Positions 1 to 6,108 of a DNA stretch of 6,963 nt are shown here, piece after piece. Below the pieces are notes generated by a model. That model had not been told where the DNA came from. It was given only the letters and a program-made list of their open reading frames with translations, and made no database searches. Location of the stretch: contig DPSB01000654.1 of the NCBI GenBank assembly GCA_003537495.1, forward strand, positions 1 to 6,963, written 5' to 3'. Origin of the DNA: Cytophagales bacterium (lineage in GTDB: Bacteria > Bacteroidota > Bacteroidia > Cytophagales > Cyclobacteriaceae). Numbering within the stretch: position 1 is the stretch's first letter; every line of letters begins with the position of its first letter. A program made the translations under genes and the position numbers.

Positions 1-121
1 AACTCATTACTTTAACATTCATGCTTCATAATCTGGTTTAGTTAAATCTATAACTATACCCGAATGCAGCATCAAAACTTAAATCACCTTTATCTAATCA
101 ATCAAAAACCAGCTTGCAGTC

Positions 122-145
122 CATTATAATGCTTGCAATGCATTG
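122..145. repeat. Pair of 10-bp palindromes in the left non-coding region
   Basis: The first 195 bases hold no open reading frame I would defend. Within them are two perfect 10-bp palindromes, CATTATAATG (122-131) and CAATGCATTG (136-145), four bases apart. The heptamer GCTTGCA also occurs twice, at 112-118 and 131-137. They lie 50-75 bp upstream of the promoter at 196-227, so they could be a regulator site for the gene at 255. In A+T-rich DNA such palindromes also arise by chance, and no known operator was recognised. Confidence 0.2.
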
Positions 146-195
146 AAATTCATTTAATTAATCATACGATTGCGGAAATATAATCGGCTTACTGC

Positions 196-227
196 TTGTT
201 TACCGATGCAAAGCACGCATACCTTTG
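196..227 (+). promoter_or_regulatory. Bacteroidota-type promoter of the gene at 255
   Basis: A TTG at 196-198 and TACCTTTG at 220-227 are separated by 21 bp. This matches the -33 TTG and -7 TAnnTTTG elements known for the Bacteroidota primary sigma factor. Transcription would start at about 233, leaving a short A-rich leader of about 20 nt with no Shine-Dalgarno site before the ATG at 255, as is usual in this phylum. Confidence 0.7.
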
Positions 228-254
228 TGCCCATAATCAAAAAAACAACAAACC

Positions 255-563
255 ATGGCCAAAGCAATTACAAAACCAGCTACGGAAAAGAAAGCACCTA
301 AGAAAGCAGCCTCAAAATCAAAAGCTTTGTCCATTGAGCAGGTAGCAGAAAGCATCTTAGATAAGTTTCGGGCACTTAATATAGAGCAACAACTACAGGC
401 CGACCTGGAATGGTGCCTGGGTAGCTATCGCTTTGATGGTAATCCGGTAGGATTGGTAGATGCCATTAACCGTTCGCTCTTCATTCTTAAAGCCGAACAA
501 ATAAAAAAAACAAAAGGTATAACCGCTACTTTTATTAGTAGCATTGAAAAGGCATTAGTGTAA
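255..563 (+). CDS. Small conserved hypothetical protein with Lys/Ala-rich tail
   Basis: This 102-aa protein has no function that I can name. Residues 1-25 are low-complexity and rich in Lys and Ala, like a histone-H1 or nucleoid-protein tail, which would suit contact with nucleic acid. Residues 26-102 look like a compact helical domain with a central LEWCLGSYRFDGNP stretch (51-64); I have an impression of similar short proteins in Cytophagales. There is no signal peptide or membrane segment, so it is probably cytoplasmic. The start is supported by the promoter at 196-227 and the A-rich leader; no in-frame alternative is better. It is a single-gene transcript ended by the hairpin at 587-609. 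DNA binding is only inferred from composition. Confidence 0.8.
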   Translation: MAKAITKPATEKKAPKKAASKSKALSIEQVAESILDKFRALNIEQQLQADLEWCLGSYRFDGNPVGLVDAINRSLFILKAEQIKKTKGITATFISSIEKALV

Positions 564-586
564 CCCTGAATTACTCTAAATATATT

Positions 587-609
587 AAAGCCCGCTTTTC
601 GCGGGCTTT
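587..609. terminator. Bidirectional Rho-independent terminator
   Basis: AAAGCCCGC (587-595) and GCGGGCTTT (601-609) form a perfect 9-bp stem with a 5-nt TTTTC loop. The plus-strand U tract is short (the stem's own TTT, then GTGTTT), and the minus strand reads CTTTAATATA after the stem. It lies between convergent genes ending at 563 and 633, so it most likely terminates both. Confidence 0.88.
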
Positions 610-632
610 GTGTTTATATAGCGCTCAATCAA

Positions 633-1265
633 CTAATTCATTTCATTTGCCAGCGTTTTTAACTCTTCCCAATCGGCAAGGTCTTTTTGCAGGCTTTCTT
701 TATGGCGATTTTTGAAAGCGCCCAACTTAAAGGCTGCAATGTAAAGCACCAGCGAAATGGAAATCATAATTACTGTGTCGGCTAATGCTGCGGTATGGCT
801 CATTCGCTCAAGCTTCTGTGGTAGAAATGAGAACGGAACAAATAATCCCACCGCAAGCAGGCTAACACCAAACCACTTTTCATATCGTTTATTCTGATCG
901 TAGATGGAGACGATACCTTTCAGGTACAAATCAATGGTACTTCGGGCCGAGATTTTATTAATGGCGTTGGAAAGATGCCTGAGGTTCATAAGTGCAATGA
1001 TAACTCCAATCAGTAACAACGCATAAGGCAAGAATTGAAGGTTGTAGTGAAAGTCAAACGGATTACCCACCAGAATAGCCACCAGCACAACAACCTCAAC
1101 CATTAACACGATATAGAAACCGGTGTACATGCGTTTTATTCTATCCACTGTTGTGAAAGCCCGCGAGGAGATGATGCTCTCAATTAGTTTTTGATTAAAC
1201 GTAGAGCTGTGTTGGAATTTCTCATTCAAGTTTGCCCACGATTTTTTCAAGACTTCAAGTTCCAT
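633..1265 (-). CDS. Four-helix membrane protein paired with ECF sigma factor (putative anti-sigma)
   Basis: This 210-aa protein has a soluble N-terminus of about 45 residues and four hydrophobic segments at roughly 48-67, 77-95, 131-148 and 163-181, followed by a charged cytoplasmic-type tail (185-210). There is no signal peptide. It starts 3 nt after the stop of the ECF sigma gene, so the two are almost certainly co-transcribed and translationally linked. A membrane protein encoded directly after an ECF sigma factor is usually its anti-sigma factor. The N-terminal segment (1-45, with LKKSWANLNEKF) would be the sigma-binding part. I see no zinc-binding HxxxCxxC motif of ZAS-type anti-sigmas, and most anti-sigmas have one or a few helices, so the role is inferred from position only. 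It could instead be a signalling or transport partner. Confidence 0.82.
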   Translation of the reverse strand: MELEVLKKSWANLNEKFQHSSTFNQKLIESIISSRAFTTVDRIKRMYTGFYIVLMVEVVVLVAILVGNPFDFHYNLQFLPYALLLIGVIIALMNLRHLSNAINKISARSTIDLYLKGIVSIYDQNKRYEKWFGVSLLAVGLFVPFSFLPQKLERMSHTAALADTVIMISISLVLYIAAFKLGAFKNRHKESLQKDLADWEELKTLANEMN

Positions 1266-1268
1266 TGG

Positions 1269-1745
1269 TTAAGGGTTTAAAGTTTGTGATAGTTTTGTCT
1301 TTATTCTATTGATTCTAACGCCTACATTAGATTTTGACAGGCCGGTGATCTCACTGATTTCATCATAACTTTTTTCTTCGAGGTAAAGCAGGATAATCGA
1401 CTTATCAATCTTATCGAGATGTTCAATAGCATGCGCAAGTTGTTGTAGTCCTTCCTCTCCTGCCCCACTATCATCCAAATCGGGTAAGTCAATTCCGGTT
1501 ACCGAAATAGGTTTTACAGCACGCTTTTCTTTTTTGAAATGTGTGATGGCGGTATTCAGTGCAATGCGGTACATCCATGGACTCAAAGCAGCCTCATTCC
1601 TAAAACTTCCTAGCGATTTCCAGATCTGAAACACAATCTCCTGAAAGAGGTCCTTGCGGTCTTCCGGATCATCACAATAGAGATTACATACCTTATAGAT
1701 AAGACTGCGGTGTTCATTCAAAATGTCAACAAACCCTTTATCCAT
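1269..1745 (-). CDS. ECF-family RNA polymerase sigma factor
   Basis: This is a 158-aa sigma factor of the extracytoplasmic-function group, redirecting RNA polymerase to a dedicated promoter set. Region 2 spans about 8-75 and includes DLFQEIVFQIW (32-42), the polymerase-binding helix, followed by SPWMYRIALNTAI (55-67), the -10 recognition part. A short acidic linker (86-98) leads to region 4 at about 102-153. There LDKIDKSIILLYLEEKSY precedes a helix-turn-helix (EISEITGLSKSNVGVRINR, 129-147) for the -35 element. The length is typical for the family, and no region 1.1 or 3 is present. The membrane protein gene 3 nt downstream is the likely cognate regulator. The stimulus and regulon cannot be read from the sequence. 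Autoregulation is common in the family; a repeat just upstream (1763-1785) is a candidate site. Confidence 0.95.
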   Translation of the reverse strand: MDKGFVDILNEHRSLIYKVCNLYCDDPEDRKDLFQEIVFQIWKSLGSFRNEAALSPWMYRIALNTAITHFKKEKRAVKPISVTGIDLPDLDDSGAGEEGLQQLAHAIEHLDKIDKSIILLYLEEKSYDEISEITGLSKSNVGVRINRIKTKLSQTLNP

Positions 1746-1762
1746 AAGGCAGAATCTACTGC

Positions 1763-1785
1763 TTTAGTATGGGTTTAGTACTAAA
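1763..1785 (-). promoter_or_regulatory. TTTAGTA repeats upstream of the ECF sigma gene
   Basis: TTTAGTA occurs at 1763-1769 and again at 1774-1780, 11 bp apart (about one helical turn). The second copy lies inside a perfect 12-bp palindrome TTTAGTACTAAA (1774-1785). The site ends 18 bp upstream of the sigma-factor start codon at 1745, where a promoter or operator should be. No clear TAnnTTTG element is seen in this 119-bp gap, so a sigma-specific promoter or a regulator site are both possible. Confidence 0.25.
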
Positions 1786-1864
1786 ACTTACAAAGCCTGA
1801 AAAATATTTTGGCTAAATAGCTGATGGCATCGGATGCCTGGAATCTTGAATTTAAATCTCAACC

Positions 1865-2347
1865 CTAAATCATATGCGTTACGTTATCCAGCTTGCCGTT
1901 GTAGCGCACACACTCCACACCAAACTTGTTTAGAAAGTCCACACCTTCATCGGACGCCAGTCCTTTAAATTCGGCATACGAATTGAGATAGATCACGCGG
2001 TTAATACCCATGCTAAAAATAATGCGCGAGCAAGCAAGACAAGGTGAAAGCGTTACATATAAAGTAGCACCTTCTACCGAGGTTTTATTTTTAACAGCAT
2101 AGAGAATCGCATTCTGTTCGGCATGGATAGCCAAAGAACAACCACCTTTGGAGTCGCGTGGACAACCTACCTCTGGCCACTCTTCATCGCAATTATGCGT
2201 GCCGGATGGCGGGCCGTTGTAACCGATGGAAATAATGCGGGTGTCTTTGGTAAGCACTGCTCCCACATGGCGTTTTAAACAATGCGAACGTTTGGCCAGG
2301 TTAACAGCCAGTTCCATATAGATATCGTCAAACGCAGGTCGGGTCAT
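1865..2347 (-). CDS. dCMP deaminase (cytidine/deoxycytidylate deaminase family)
   Basis: This 160-aa zinc enzyme is predicted to convert dCMP to dUMP, feeding thymidylate synthesis in the cytoplasm. The deaminase signature is complete: HAE at 75-77 (zinc-binding His75 and catalytic Glu77) and PCLAC at 102-106 (zinc ligands Cys103 and Cys106). GYNGPPSG (42-49) is the substrate-side loop typical of deoxycytidylate deaminases and ComEB-like proteins. Extra Cys/His residues at 51-70 (HNC, GC, GGC) could hold a second structural zinc, as in some phage and cellular dCMP deaminases. The length fits the family. It is divergent from the DUF2911 gene with only 36 bp between the start codons, and lies 119 bp upstream of the sigma gene on the same strand; co-transcription with that gene is possible but not needed. 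Family assignment is firm; dCMP rather than another cytosine nucleotide as substrate is by family. Confidence 0.95.
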   Translation of the reverse strand: MTRPAFDDIYMELAVNLAKRSHCLKRHVGAVLTKDTRIISIGYNGPPSGTHNCDEEWPEVGCPRDSKGGCSLAIHAEQNAILYAVKNKTSVEGATLYVTLSPCLACSRIIFSMGINRVIYLNSYAEFKGLASDEGVDFLNKFGVECVRYNGKLDNVTHMI

Positions 2348-2383
2348 GAGTATAAATTAAAAGTTCAAAATAGTATATTCGCG

Positions 2384-2944
2384 ATGAAAATTACAGGCAT
2401 GTTTAAGAACTCACGGGCATTTTTTCTATTTCTGTTTTTTGCTCCACTCTTCGCTCCTGCTCAGGATACCGTAAAACCCCGACCCAGTCCGCTTACTATC
2501 GCAACAGCACGCTACAAAGATACCTATCTTAAAATAACCTACAGCCAGCCGCATAAAAGAGGACGCGAGGTTTTTGGTGGGTTGGTGCCGTATGGGAAAG
2601 TGTGGCGCACCGGTGCCAATGAAGCAACTGAACTAACGGTTACCCGCGATGTAGTTGTAAATGGTTTTGCACTTAAGGCAGGTACCTACTCTATTTTCAC
2701 CATTCCTGATAAAGATAAATGGACCATTATTATTAATCAGGACACCGGCCTGTGGGGATCATACAACTATAACGCAAAACAAGATGTTACCCGTTTTGAT
2801 GTACCAGTACAAACGTTAACCGATGTGGTATTCGAAGCTTTTACCATTACAGTAGAGCAAAAAAATAAAGTTGCCGATCTGGTTTTTCTGTGGGATAAGA
2901 TTAAAGTGGTTGTTCCTGTGCAATTCAACGAACCCAAGCCATGA
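2384..2944 (+). CDS. Exported DUF2911 family protein
   Basis: This 186-aa protein has an N-terminal signal peptide: a hydrophobic stretch AFFLFLFFAPLF (12-23) followed by an APA|QD cleavage site after residue 26. The mature part matches the DUF2911 pattern, with ITYSQPHKRGREVFGG (51-66), VPYGKVWRTGANEAT (68-82), LKAGTYSIFTIP (97-108) and WTIIIN (113-118). DUF2911 proteins are common periplasmic or surface proteins of Bacteroidota with no established function. The frame is open back to 2282, but a start there would overlap the deaminase gene and put 34 extra residues before the signal peptide. ATG at 2384 (or at 2399, MFKNSR) is therefore preferred. Its stop overlaps the next gene's start (ATGA, 2941-2944), so the two form an operon with translational coupling. 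Confidence 0.9.
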   Translation: MKITGMFKNSRAFFLFLFFAPLFAPAQDTVKPRPSPLTIATARYKDTYLKITYSQPHKRGREVFGGLVPYGKVWRTGANEATELTVTRDVVVNGFALKAGTYSIFTIPDKDKWTIIINQDTGLWGSYNYNAKQDVTRFDVPVQTLTDVVFEAFTITVEQKNKVADLVFLWDKIKVVVPVQFNEPKP

Positions 2945-3444
2945 GAATATTAACTGTTCTATTATTGATTGTTTCTTCAGTTACTTACGCCCAGGATGTA
3001 AGCGAACTGGAAAGACGCAACGGCTTTAAAGAAATTAAACTCGGTATGCTGATTGACAGCGTGAAAGGTGCTGAGTTTAAAAAAGATCTGATTGAGCGAA
3101 AAGAGTTTGCCACAAAATCGTACGAAACCAAACATACCGATTACATGACCATTGGCGATGTGCCGGTAAAACAGATTTCACTAAAAGCATACAAGGGCTT
3201 TATCTATGAAATAGAAGTAACCACCGGCCACGATCCTAAAGTAATGCGCGGTCTGGAGAAATCGTATGGCAAGGCTACCTACAGTTTACGCACCGAATCA
3301 TATTACTGGAAAGCAGAAACATTAAACTTGGTGTATAAAGGCCATCGCAAAGAAGTGAAACTTACCTATCGCTCCGCGCCAGTTATCCGCATGATGTATG
3401 TGGACAAAGGCAAACAGATAGAAGAAGTAGCCGATGATTTTTAA
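2941..3444 (+). CDS. Secreted protein of unknown function
   Basis: This 167-aa protein has a clear signal peptide (ILTVLLLIVSSVTYA, cleavage after Ala17 before QD), so the mature protein of about 150 residues is periplasmic or on the surface. I do not recognise a named domain. The mature part begins with a GFKEIKLGMLIDSVKG stretch (28-43), a motif type seen at the front of small secreted Bacteroidota proteins. It continues with alternating hydrophobic and charged segments that suggest beta strands, for example KQISLKAYKGFIYEIEV (77-93) and KEVKLTYRSAPVIRMMYV (137-154). There is no lipobox cysteine. Translation is coupled to the DUF2911 gene through the 4-bp ATGA overlap, so the two may act in the same envelope process, but no function can be assigned. 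The transcript probably ends at the hairpin 3561-3590. Confidence 0.88.
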   Translation: MRILTVLLLIVSSVTYAQDVSELERRNGFKEIKLGMLIDSVKGAEFKKDLIERKEFATKSYETKHTDYMTIGDVPVKQISLKAYKGFIYEIEVTTGHDPKVMRGLEKSYGKATYSLRTESYYWKAETLNLVYKGHRKEVKLTYRSAPVIRMMYVDKGKQIEEVADDF

Positions 3445-3448
3445 GATC

Positions 3449-3474
3449 ACGCAAAGTCGGAAAGAACGCAAAAG
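3449..3474. repeat. Short GCAAAG-type tandem repeat
   Basis: ACGCAAAG, TCGGAAAG and AACGCAAAAG follow each other directly after the stop codon of the secreted protein, giving a degenerate 8-bp period. Similar ACGCAAAG runs are, as I recall, common in intergenic DNA of Bacteroidota. Nothing else is recognisable in 3475-3550. Confidence 0.4.
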
Positions 3475-3560
3475 CAATATTATCTGATTTAATGGACAAA
3501 ATGGTTTGGTGCTTACCAATGTAAGTTGCTGATTTTGAAAGAGTCAAAGCAAAAAAATAG

Positions 3561-3600
3561 GAGGAAATTGAAATTGGTTTCAATTTCTTCTTTTCATTTT
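3561..3600 (+). terminator. Strong hairpin with T-rich tail
   Basis: GAGGAAATTGAAA (3561-3573) pairs with TTTCAATTTCTTC (3578-3590) around a TTGG loop, giving a 13-bp stem with one G·T pair. TTTTCATTTT follows at 3591-3600, and A7 (3551-3557) precedes the stem. It fits an intrinsic terminator for the DUF2911 operon, 116 nt after its last stop. It also ends 10 nt before the transposase ATG at 3601, where some insertion sequences carry a hairpin that blocks readthrough from outside, so it may belong to the element. Confidence 0.65.
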
Positions 3601-4249
3601 ATGAATACAGTTAAAAAAATCCTGCTGGGGCTGTGTGAGTTTTCAGGTAATTCAATGGGGAAGGCGAGAAAATAAGCAAAGGTTTAAATGCAAATCATGT
3701 GGGTTATTTTTCACATGGAATAATCCTTCAGTTGCTTCAAGTAATCGATTTATCTGGTTTAGAAAATGGAGTTGTCGGACGTCATACACTGGAGCAGTTG
3801 ACTCAGCTAAGCGGTCATTCGATTCGTACATTAAAACGGTATTTTCATTGCTACCTGAATGAGCCGCCCGTGTTGAGCGTATATCCGAGTGAACGTGTCA
3901 ACCTTCTTATTGATGGCACATACTTCAGTCAAGATTTATGCCTTATCCTGTACAGAGATAACACAGTTAAGTTTACGCAGTTGTATCGACCACAACAGGT
4001 GAGTGGTATGAAGAACTAAAAGTAGACCTTGAAAATCTCCTGGCACTGCAGGTTCAGATTGAGAGTATAACCTGTGATGGCCACAAGGCTTTATTAGCTG
4101 TGAGGCGAGTTTGTCCTAAGATTGGTTACATGCTTGAAACCAGTACAAACGAATTGAAGAAAGATTTCAAGGAGTGGAATATTGATCTGCGAAATGTCCC
4201 TTTAACTCCCTCAGTGTCCCCTACATCAATCCATCATATTTTGATTTAG
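3601..4249 (+). pseudogene. Decayed zinc-ribbon transposase (IS256-variant-like), frameshifted and 3'-truncated
   Basis: These are remains of a DDE transposase readable only by joining frames. ATG at 3601 starts MNTVKK; an A7 run (3613-3619) carries one base too many, after which the frame gives CWGC, then GRRENKQRFKCKSCG. That is a four-cysteine zinc ribbon with Cys codons at 3623, 3632, 3689 and 3698. A second extra base near 3770 moves to the next frame (VVGRHTLEQLTQLSGHSIRT, a helix-turn-helix-like part, then LLIDGTYF with a candidate catalytic Asp codon at 3912). A base loss near 3989 returns to the earlier frame (TTTGEWYEELKVDL, then TCDGHKALLAVRRVCPKI with a second Asp codon at 4076). 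After about 4123 the similarity stops; GYMLETSTNELKKDFKEW and a stop at 4247 do not look like the rest of the family, and no third catalytic Glu region exists. The family name is from memory of pattern; non-function is clear. Confidence 0.82.
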
Positions 4250-4251
4250 GG
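4219..4251. repeat. Imperfect inverted repeat at the end of the transposase remnant
   Basis: CCCTACATCAA (4219-4229) and TTGATTTAGGG (4241-4251) are inverted copies matching at 10 of 11 positions, around an 11-nt loop. No T tract follows, so it is a poor terminator. It lies at the edge of the decayed transposase and may be a small element end or a chance hairpin. Confidence 0.35.
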
Positions 4252-4374
4252 TAATCATAGTAGCTAAAAGCCAGCAATTTTAAAGAAAACAAGCCGCTAA
4301 ATGTCCAGTATTTCGCACTGAATACTTTGACAAAATACCTACCAAAAAGGCTGAATTAGTGATATTTTGAATAC

Positions 4375-4470
4375 TACTGCAAAATAACCTAATTTTAATA
4401 CAACAGAATAACCTAATAATCGTACAGCAAAATAACCTAATTTTGGTACGACAGAATAACCTAATTTTGC
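4375..4470. repeat. Four tandem 24-bp direct repeats upstream of the Fic gene
   Basis: Units lie at 4375-4398, 4399-4422, 4423-4446 and 4447-4470 with no spacers. All share the core AATAACCTAAT. Units 1 and 3 read TACtGC/TACaGC then AAAATAACCTAATTTT; units 2 and 4 read TACaAC/TACgAC then AGAATAACCTAAT, so there is also a 48-bp alternation. Each core is an imperfect palindrome (AAAAT...ATTTT arms in units 1 and 3). A weaker copy (GACAAAATACCTA) may sit at 4329-4341. The array ends 34 bp before the Fic start codon and overlaps its probable promoter. The rest of the gap, 4250-4374 and 4471-4504, shows no gene; an AGTATT/AATACT inverted repeat lies at 4307-4326. Possible roles are operators for the Fic protein's own N-terminal domain, or transposase-binding repeats of a lost mobile element. 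Confidence 0.9.
4442..4469 (+). promoter_or_regulatory. Candidate promoter of the Fic gene inside the repeat array
   Basis: TAATTTTG at 4462-4469 in the last repeat unit fits the Bacteroidota -7 element TAnnTTTG. A TTTG at 4442-4445, in the preceding unit, could be the -33 element, though the 16-bp gap is shorter than the usual 19-21 bp. Transcription would start near 4475, about 30 nt before ATG 4505. Unit 3 has the same TAATTTTG at 4438-4445. Because the motif is part of a repeat it may be coincidental. Confidence 0.4.
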
Positions 4471-4504
4471 TCCTAATGCAGCAGGTTATAATAAAGCAAT
4501 AGAT

Positions 4505-6061
4505 ATGGCTACACCTTCTGAGAAACTAGCGGAATCACTTGAAATTCTTCATGCTCTTCAAAATGAGAACGGAGCGGCTGCTATTCGTCCAAATGATCTT
4601 ACAAGAACGCATCGTGAGAGATTATTGAAAAATGATTTCCTGTTAGAAGTAATGAAAGGCTGGTATATCCCTACCAAGCCAAACGAAAAACCAGGTAACA
4701 GCACTTCATGGTATGCGTCCTTTTGGAAATTCTGTGCAGTGTATCTGGAAGAACGATTTGGTAAAGAGTGGTCACTATCACCTGAGCAATCCTTGTTAAT
4801 CCACAGTGCAAACTGGACAGTTCCACAACAGCTTCTTGTACGTTCACCCAAAGCAGGAAATAAAGACAACCCGTTACCGCATAGAACATCTCTTTTTGAT
4901 ATGCGAGCTGCATTACCCGAACGTGCAGATAGTGAACTAAAAGAAGGTATGCGAATATTCTCATTGCCTGCAGCACTTATAGCAACTTCGCCAGGAATAT
5001 TCACCAGCAATCCAACAGATGTCCGCACTTGTTTACTAACCATACGAGATGCATCCGATATACTTTCCAAACTGTTAGATGGAGGACATTCCGTTGTGGC
5101 CGGCCGGCTTGCCGGTGCATTCAGAAACATTGGTCGTGATCGCATTGCAGACGATATAGTAAAGACAATGCAAAGTGCAGGTTACCATATCCGTGAGTCG
5201 GACCCTTTCAGCACTCAGGTCATAATAGGCGGCACGGGAAGAGAAACCTCTCCATCTGTTAACCGCATCACATTAATGTGGCACACATGGCGTGAAATAA
5301 TAATCGAACATTTCCCGAAAGCACCCGGCTTGCCGAAAGATAAAGCTGGTTTTTTGGAAAAGGTTAAGGATGTTTATACAACAGATGCCTACCATTCCTT
5401 ATCCATAGAGGGATATAAAGTATCGCGTGAGCTGATTGAAAAAGTCCGAGCAGGAAATTGGAAACCTGATTCAGATAGCGGTGATAAAGAATTAAAGAAT
5501 GGATTGGCAGCAAGAGGATATTATGAAGCATATCAGGCTGTCTTAAAAAGCCTTGATAAAATTCTCAGCGGTCAGAATGCTGGGAAAGTAGCAGACTCCG
5601 ATCATGGTGAGTGGTATCGTGCACTCTTTACTCCCGGTGTAACGGCAGGGATTTTAAAAGCGAGTGACGTGGCCGGTTATCGAAATGGCCCGGTATACAT
5701 TACCAATTCCATGCACACTCCGTTAAACCATGAAGCAGTTCGTGATGCAATACCCGCGTTGTTTGAATTATTAGCAAACGAAGAAAACGCAGCCGTTCGC
5801 GTTGTGTTAGGTCATTTCATTTTCGTTTACATTCACCCTTACATGGATGGAAACGGAAGAACAGGCCGTTTCCTCATGAATGCAATGCTGGTGTCCGGAG
5901 GTTATCCATGGACAGTAATACCCGTGGAGGAAAGAAAGGAATATATGGCAGCACTCGAACAAGCCAGCGTACATCAAAACATCGTGCCCTTTACCAACTT
6001 TCTGGCAACATTGGTTCACAAAGGAATTGAAGGAAAACCTCTTCCAGAAATTCCAGAGTAG
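4505..6061 (+). CDS. Fic-domain protein with N-terminal winged-helix/AbiEi-like region
   Basis: This 518-aa predicted nucleotidyltransferase would transfer AMP, or another NMP, from a nucleotide to hydroxyl side chains of target proteins. The Fic core spans about 290-500. The catalytic loop HPYMDGNGRTGR is at 444-455, with catalytic His444 and both motif arginines present; the flap GYRNGPVYI is at 391-399. The inhibitory motif [S/T]xxxE[G/N] is seen as SLSIEG (298-303), N-terminal to the core, so this is a self-inhibited class II-type Fic. Residues about 12-60, with NDLTRTHRERLLKNDFLLEV and GWYIPT, resemble the winged helix of AbiEi-type antitoxins and regulators. Residues 88-230 form a further globular part including GGHSVVAGRLAGAFRNIG. 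No signal peptide or membrane segment is seen, so it is cytoplasmic. It stands alone between a transposase remnant and a convergent dnaE gene, with a repeat array in front, suggesting horizontal gain. The Fic assignment is firm; the target, and the AbiEi resemblance, are inferred. Confidence 0.93.
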   Translation: MATPSEKLAESLEILHALQNENGAAAIRPNDLTRTHRERLLKNDFLLEVMKGWYIPTKPNEKPGNSTSWYASFWKFCAVYLEERFGKEWSLSPEQSLLIHSANWTVPQQLLVRSPKAGNKDNPLPHRTSLFDMRAALPERADSELKEGMRIFSLPAALIATSPGIFTSNPTDVRTCLLTIRDASDILSKLLDGGHSVVAGRLAGAFRNIGRDRIADDIVKTMQSAGYHIRESDPFSTQVIIGGTGRETSPSVNRITLMWHTWREIIIEHFPKAPGLPKDKAGFLEKVKDVYTTDAYHSLSIEGYKVSRELIEKVRAGNWKPDSDSGDKELKNGLAARGYYEAYQAVLKSLDKILSGQNAGKVADSDHGEWYRALFTPGVTAGILKASDVAGYRNGPVYITNSMHTPLNHEAVRDAIPALFELLANEENAAVRVVLGHFIFVYIHPYMDGNGRTGRFLMNAMLVSGGYPWTVIPVEERKEYMAALEQASVHQNIVPFTNFLATLVHKGIEGKPLPEIPE

Positions 6062-6108
6062 CGATAAGCTACGTTTTAAAACATCAGGCTATTATTAAAT
6101 ATAATCTT

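Noticed and set aside
1826..1838. GGCAT-CGG-ATGCC hairpin as terminator of the deaminase gene
   Set aside because: The stem is only 5 bp and no T tract follows on the minus strand.
2282..2383. Extended N-terminus of the DUF2911 protein
   Set aside because: It overlaps the start of the deaminase gene and would bury the signal peptide behind 34 residues.
3559..3564. Perfect Shine-Dalgarno sequence AGGAGG
   Set aside because: No start codon lies 5-10 nt downstream, it is part of the terminator stem, and Bacteroidota rarely use such sites.
3322..3583. Minus-strand reading frames opposite and after the secreted protein gene
   Set aside because: They overlap a well-supported gene and the terminator hairpin, have odd composition, and match no family pattern.
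3543..4331. GTCAAAG (3543-3549) and CTTTGAC (4325-4331) as terminal inverted repeats of the dead insertion sequence
   Set aside because: Only 7 bp match and the flanks do not extend it; no target duplication was found, so chance is likely.
4375..4470. CRISPR-like array
   Set aside because: The units abut with no unique spacers, there are only four, and no cas gene is near.
4558..5145. 195-codon minus-strand frame inside the Fic gene
   Set aside because: It is antisense to a firmly identified coding region, Ser/Arg rich and without domain features; shorter antisense frames at 4671-4976, 5807-6019 and 6503-6814 are rejected likewise.
6073..6105. GTTTTAAAAC palindrome and ATTAT/ATAAT hairpin between the Fic and dnaE genes
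   Set aside because: These are short, A+T-only pairings; too weak to call a terminator.
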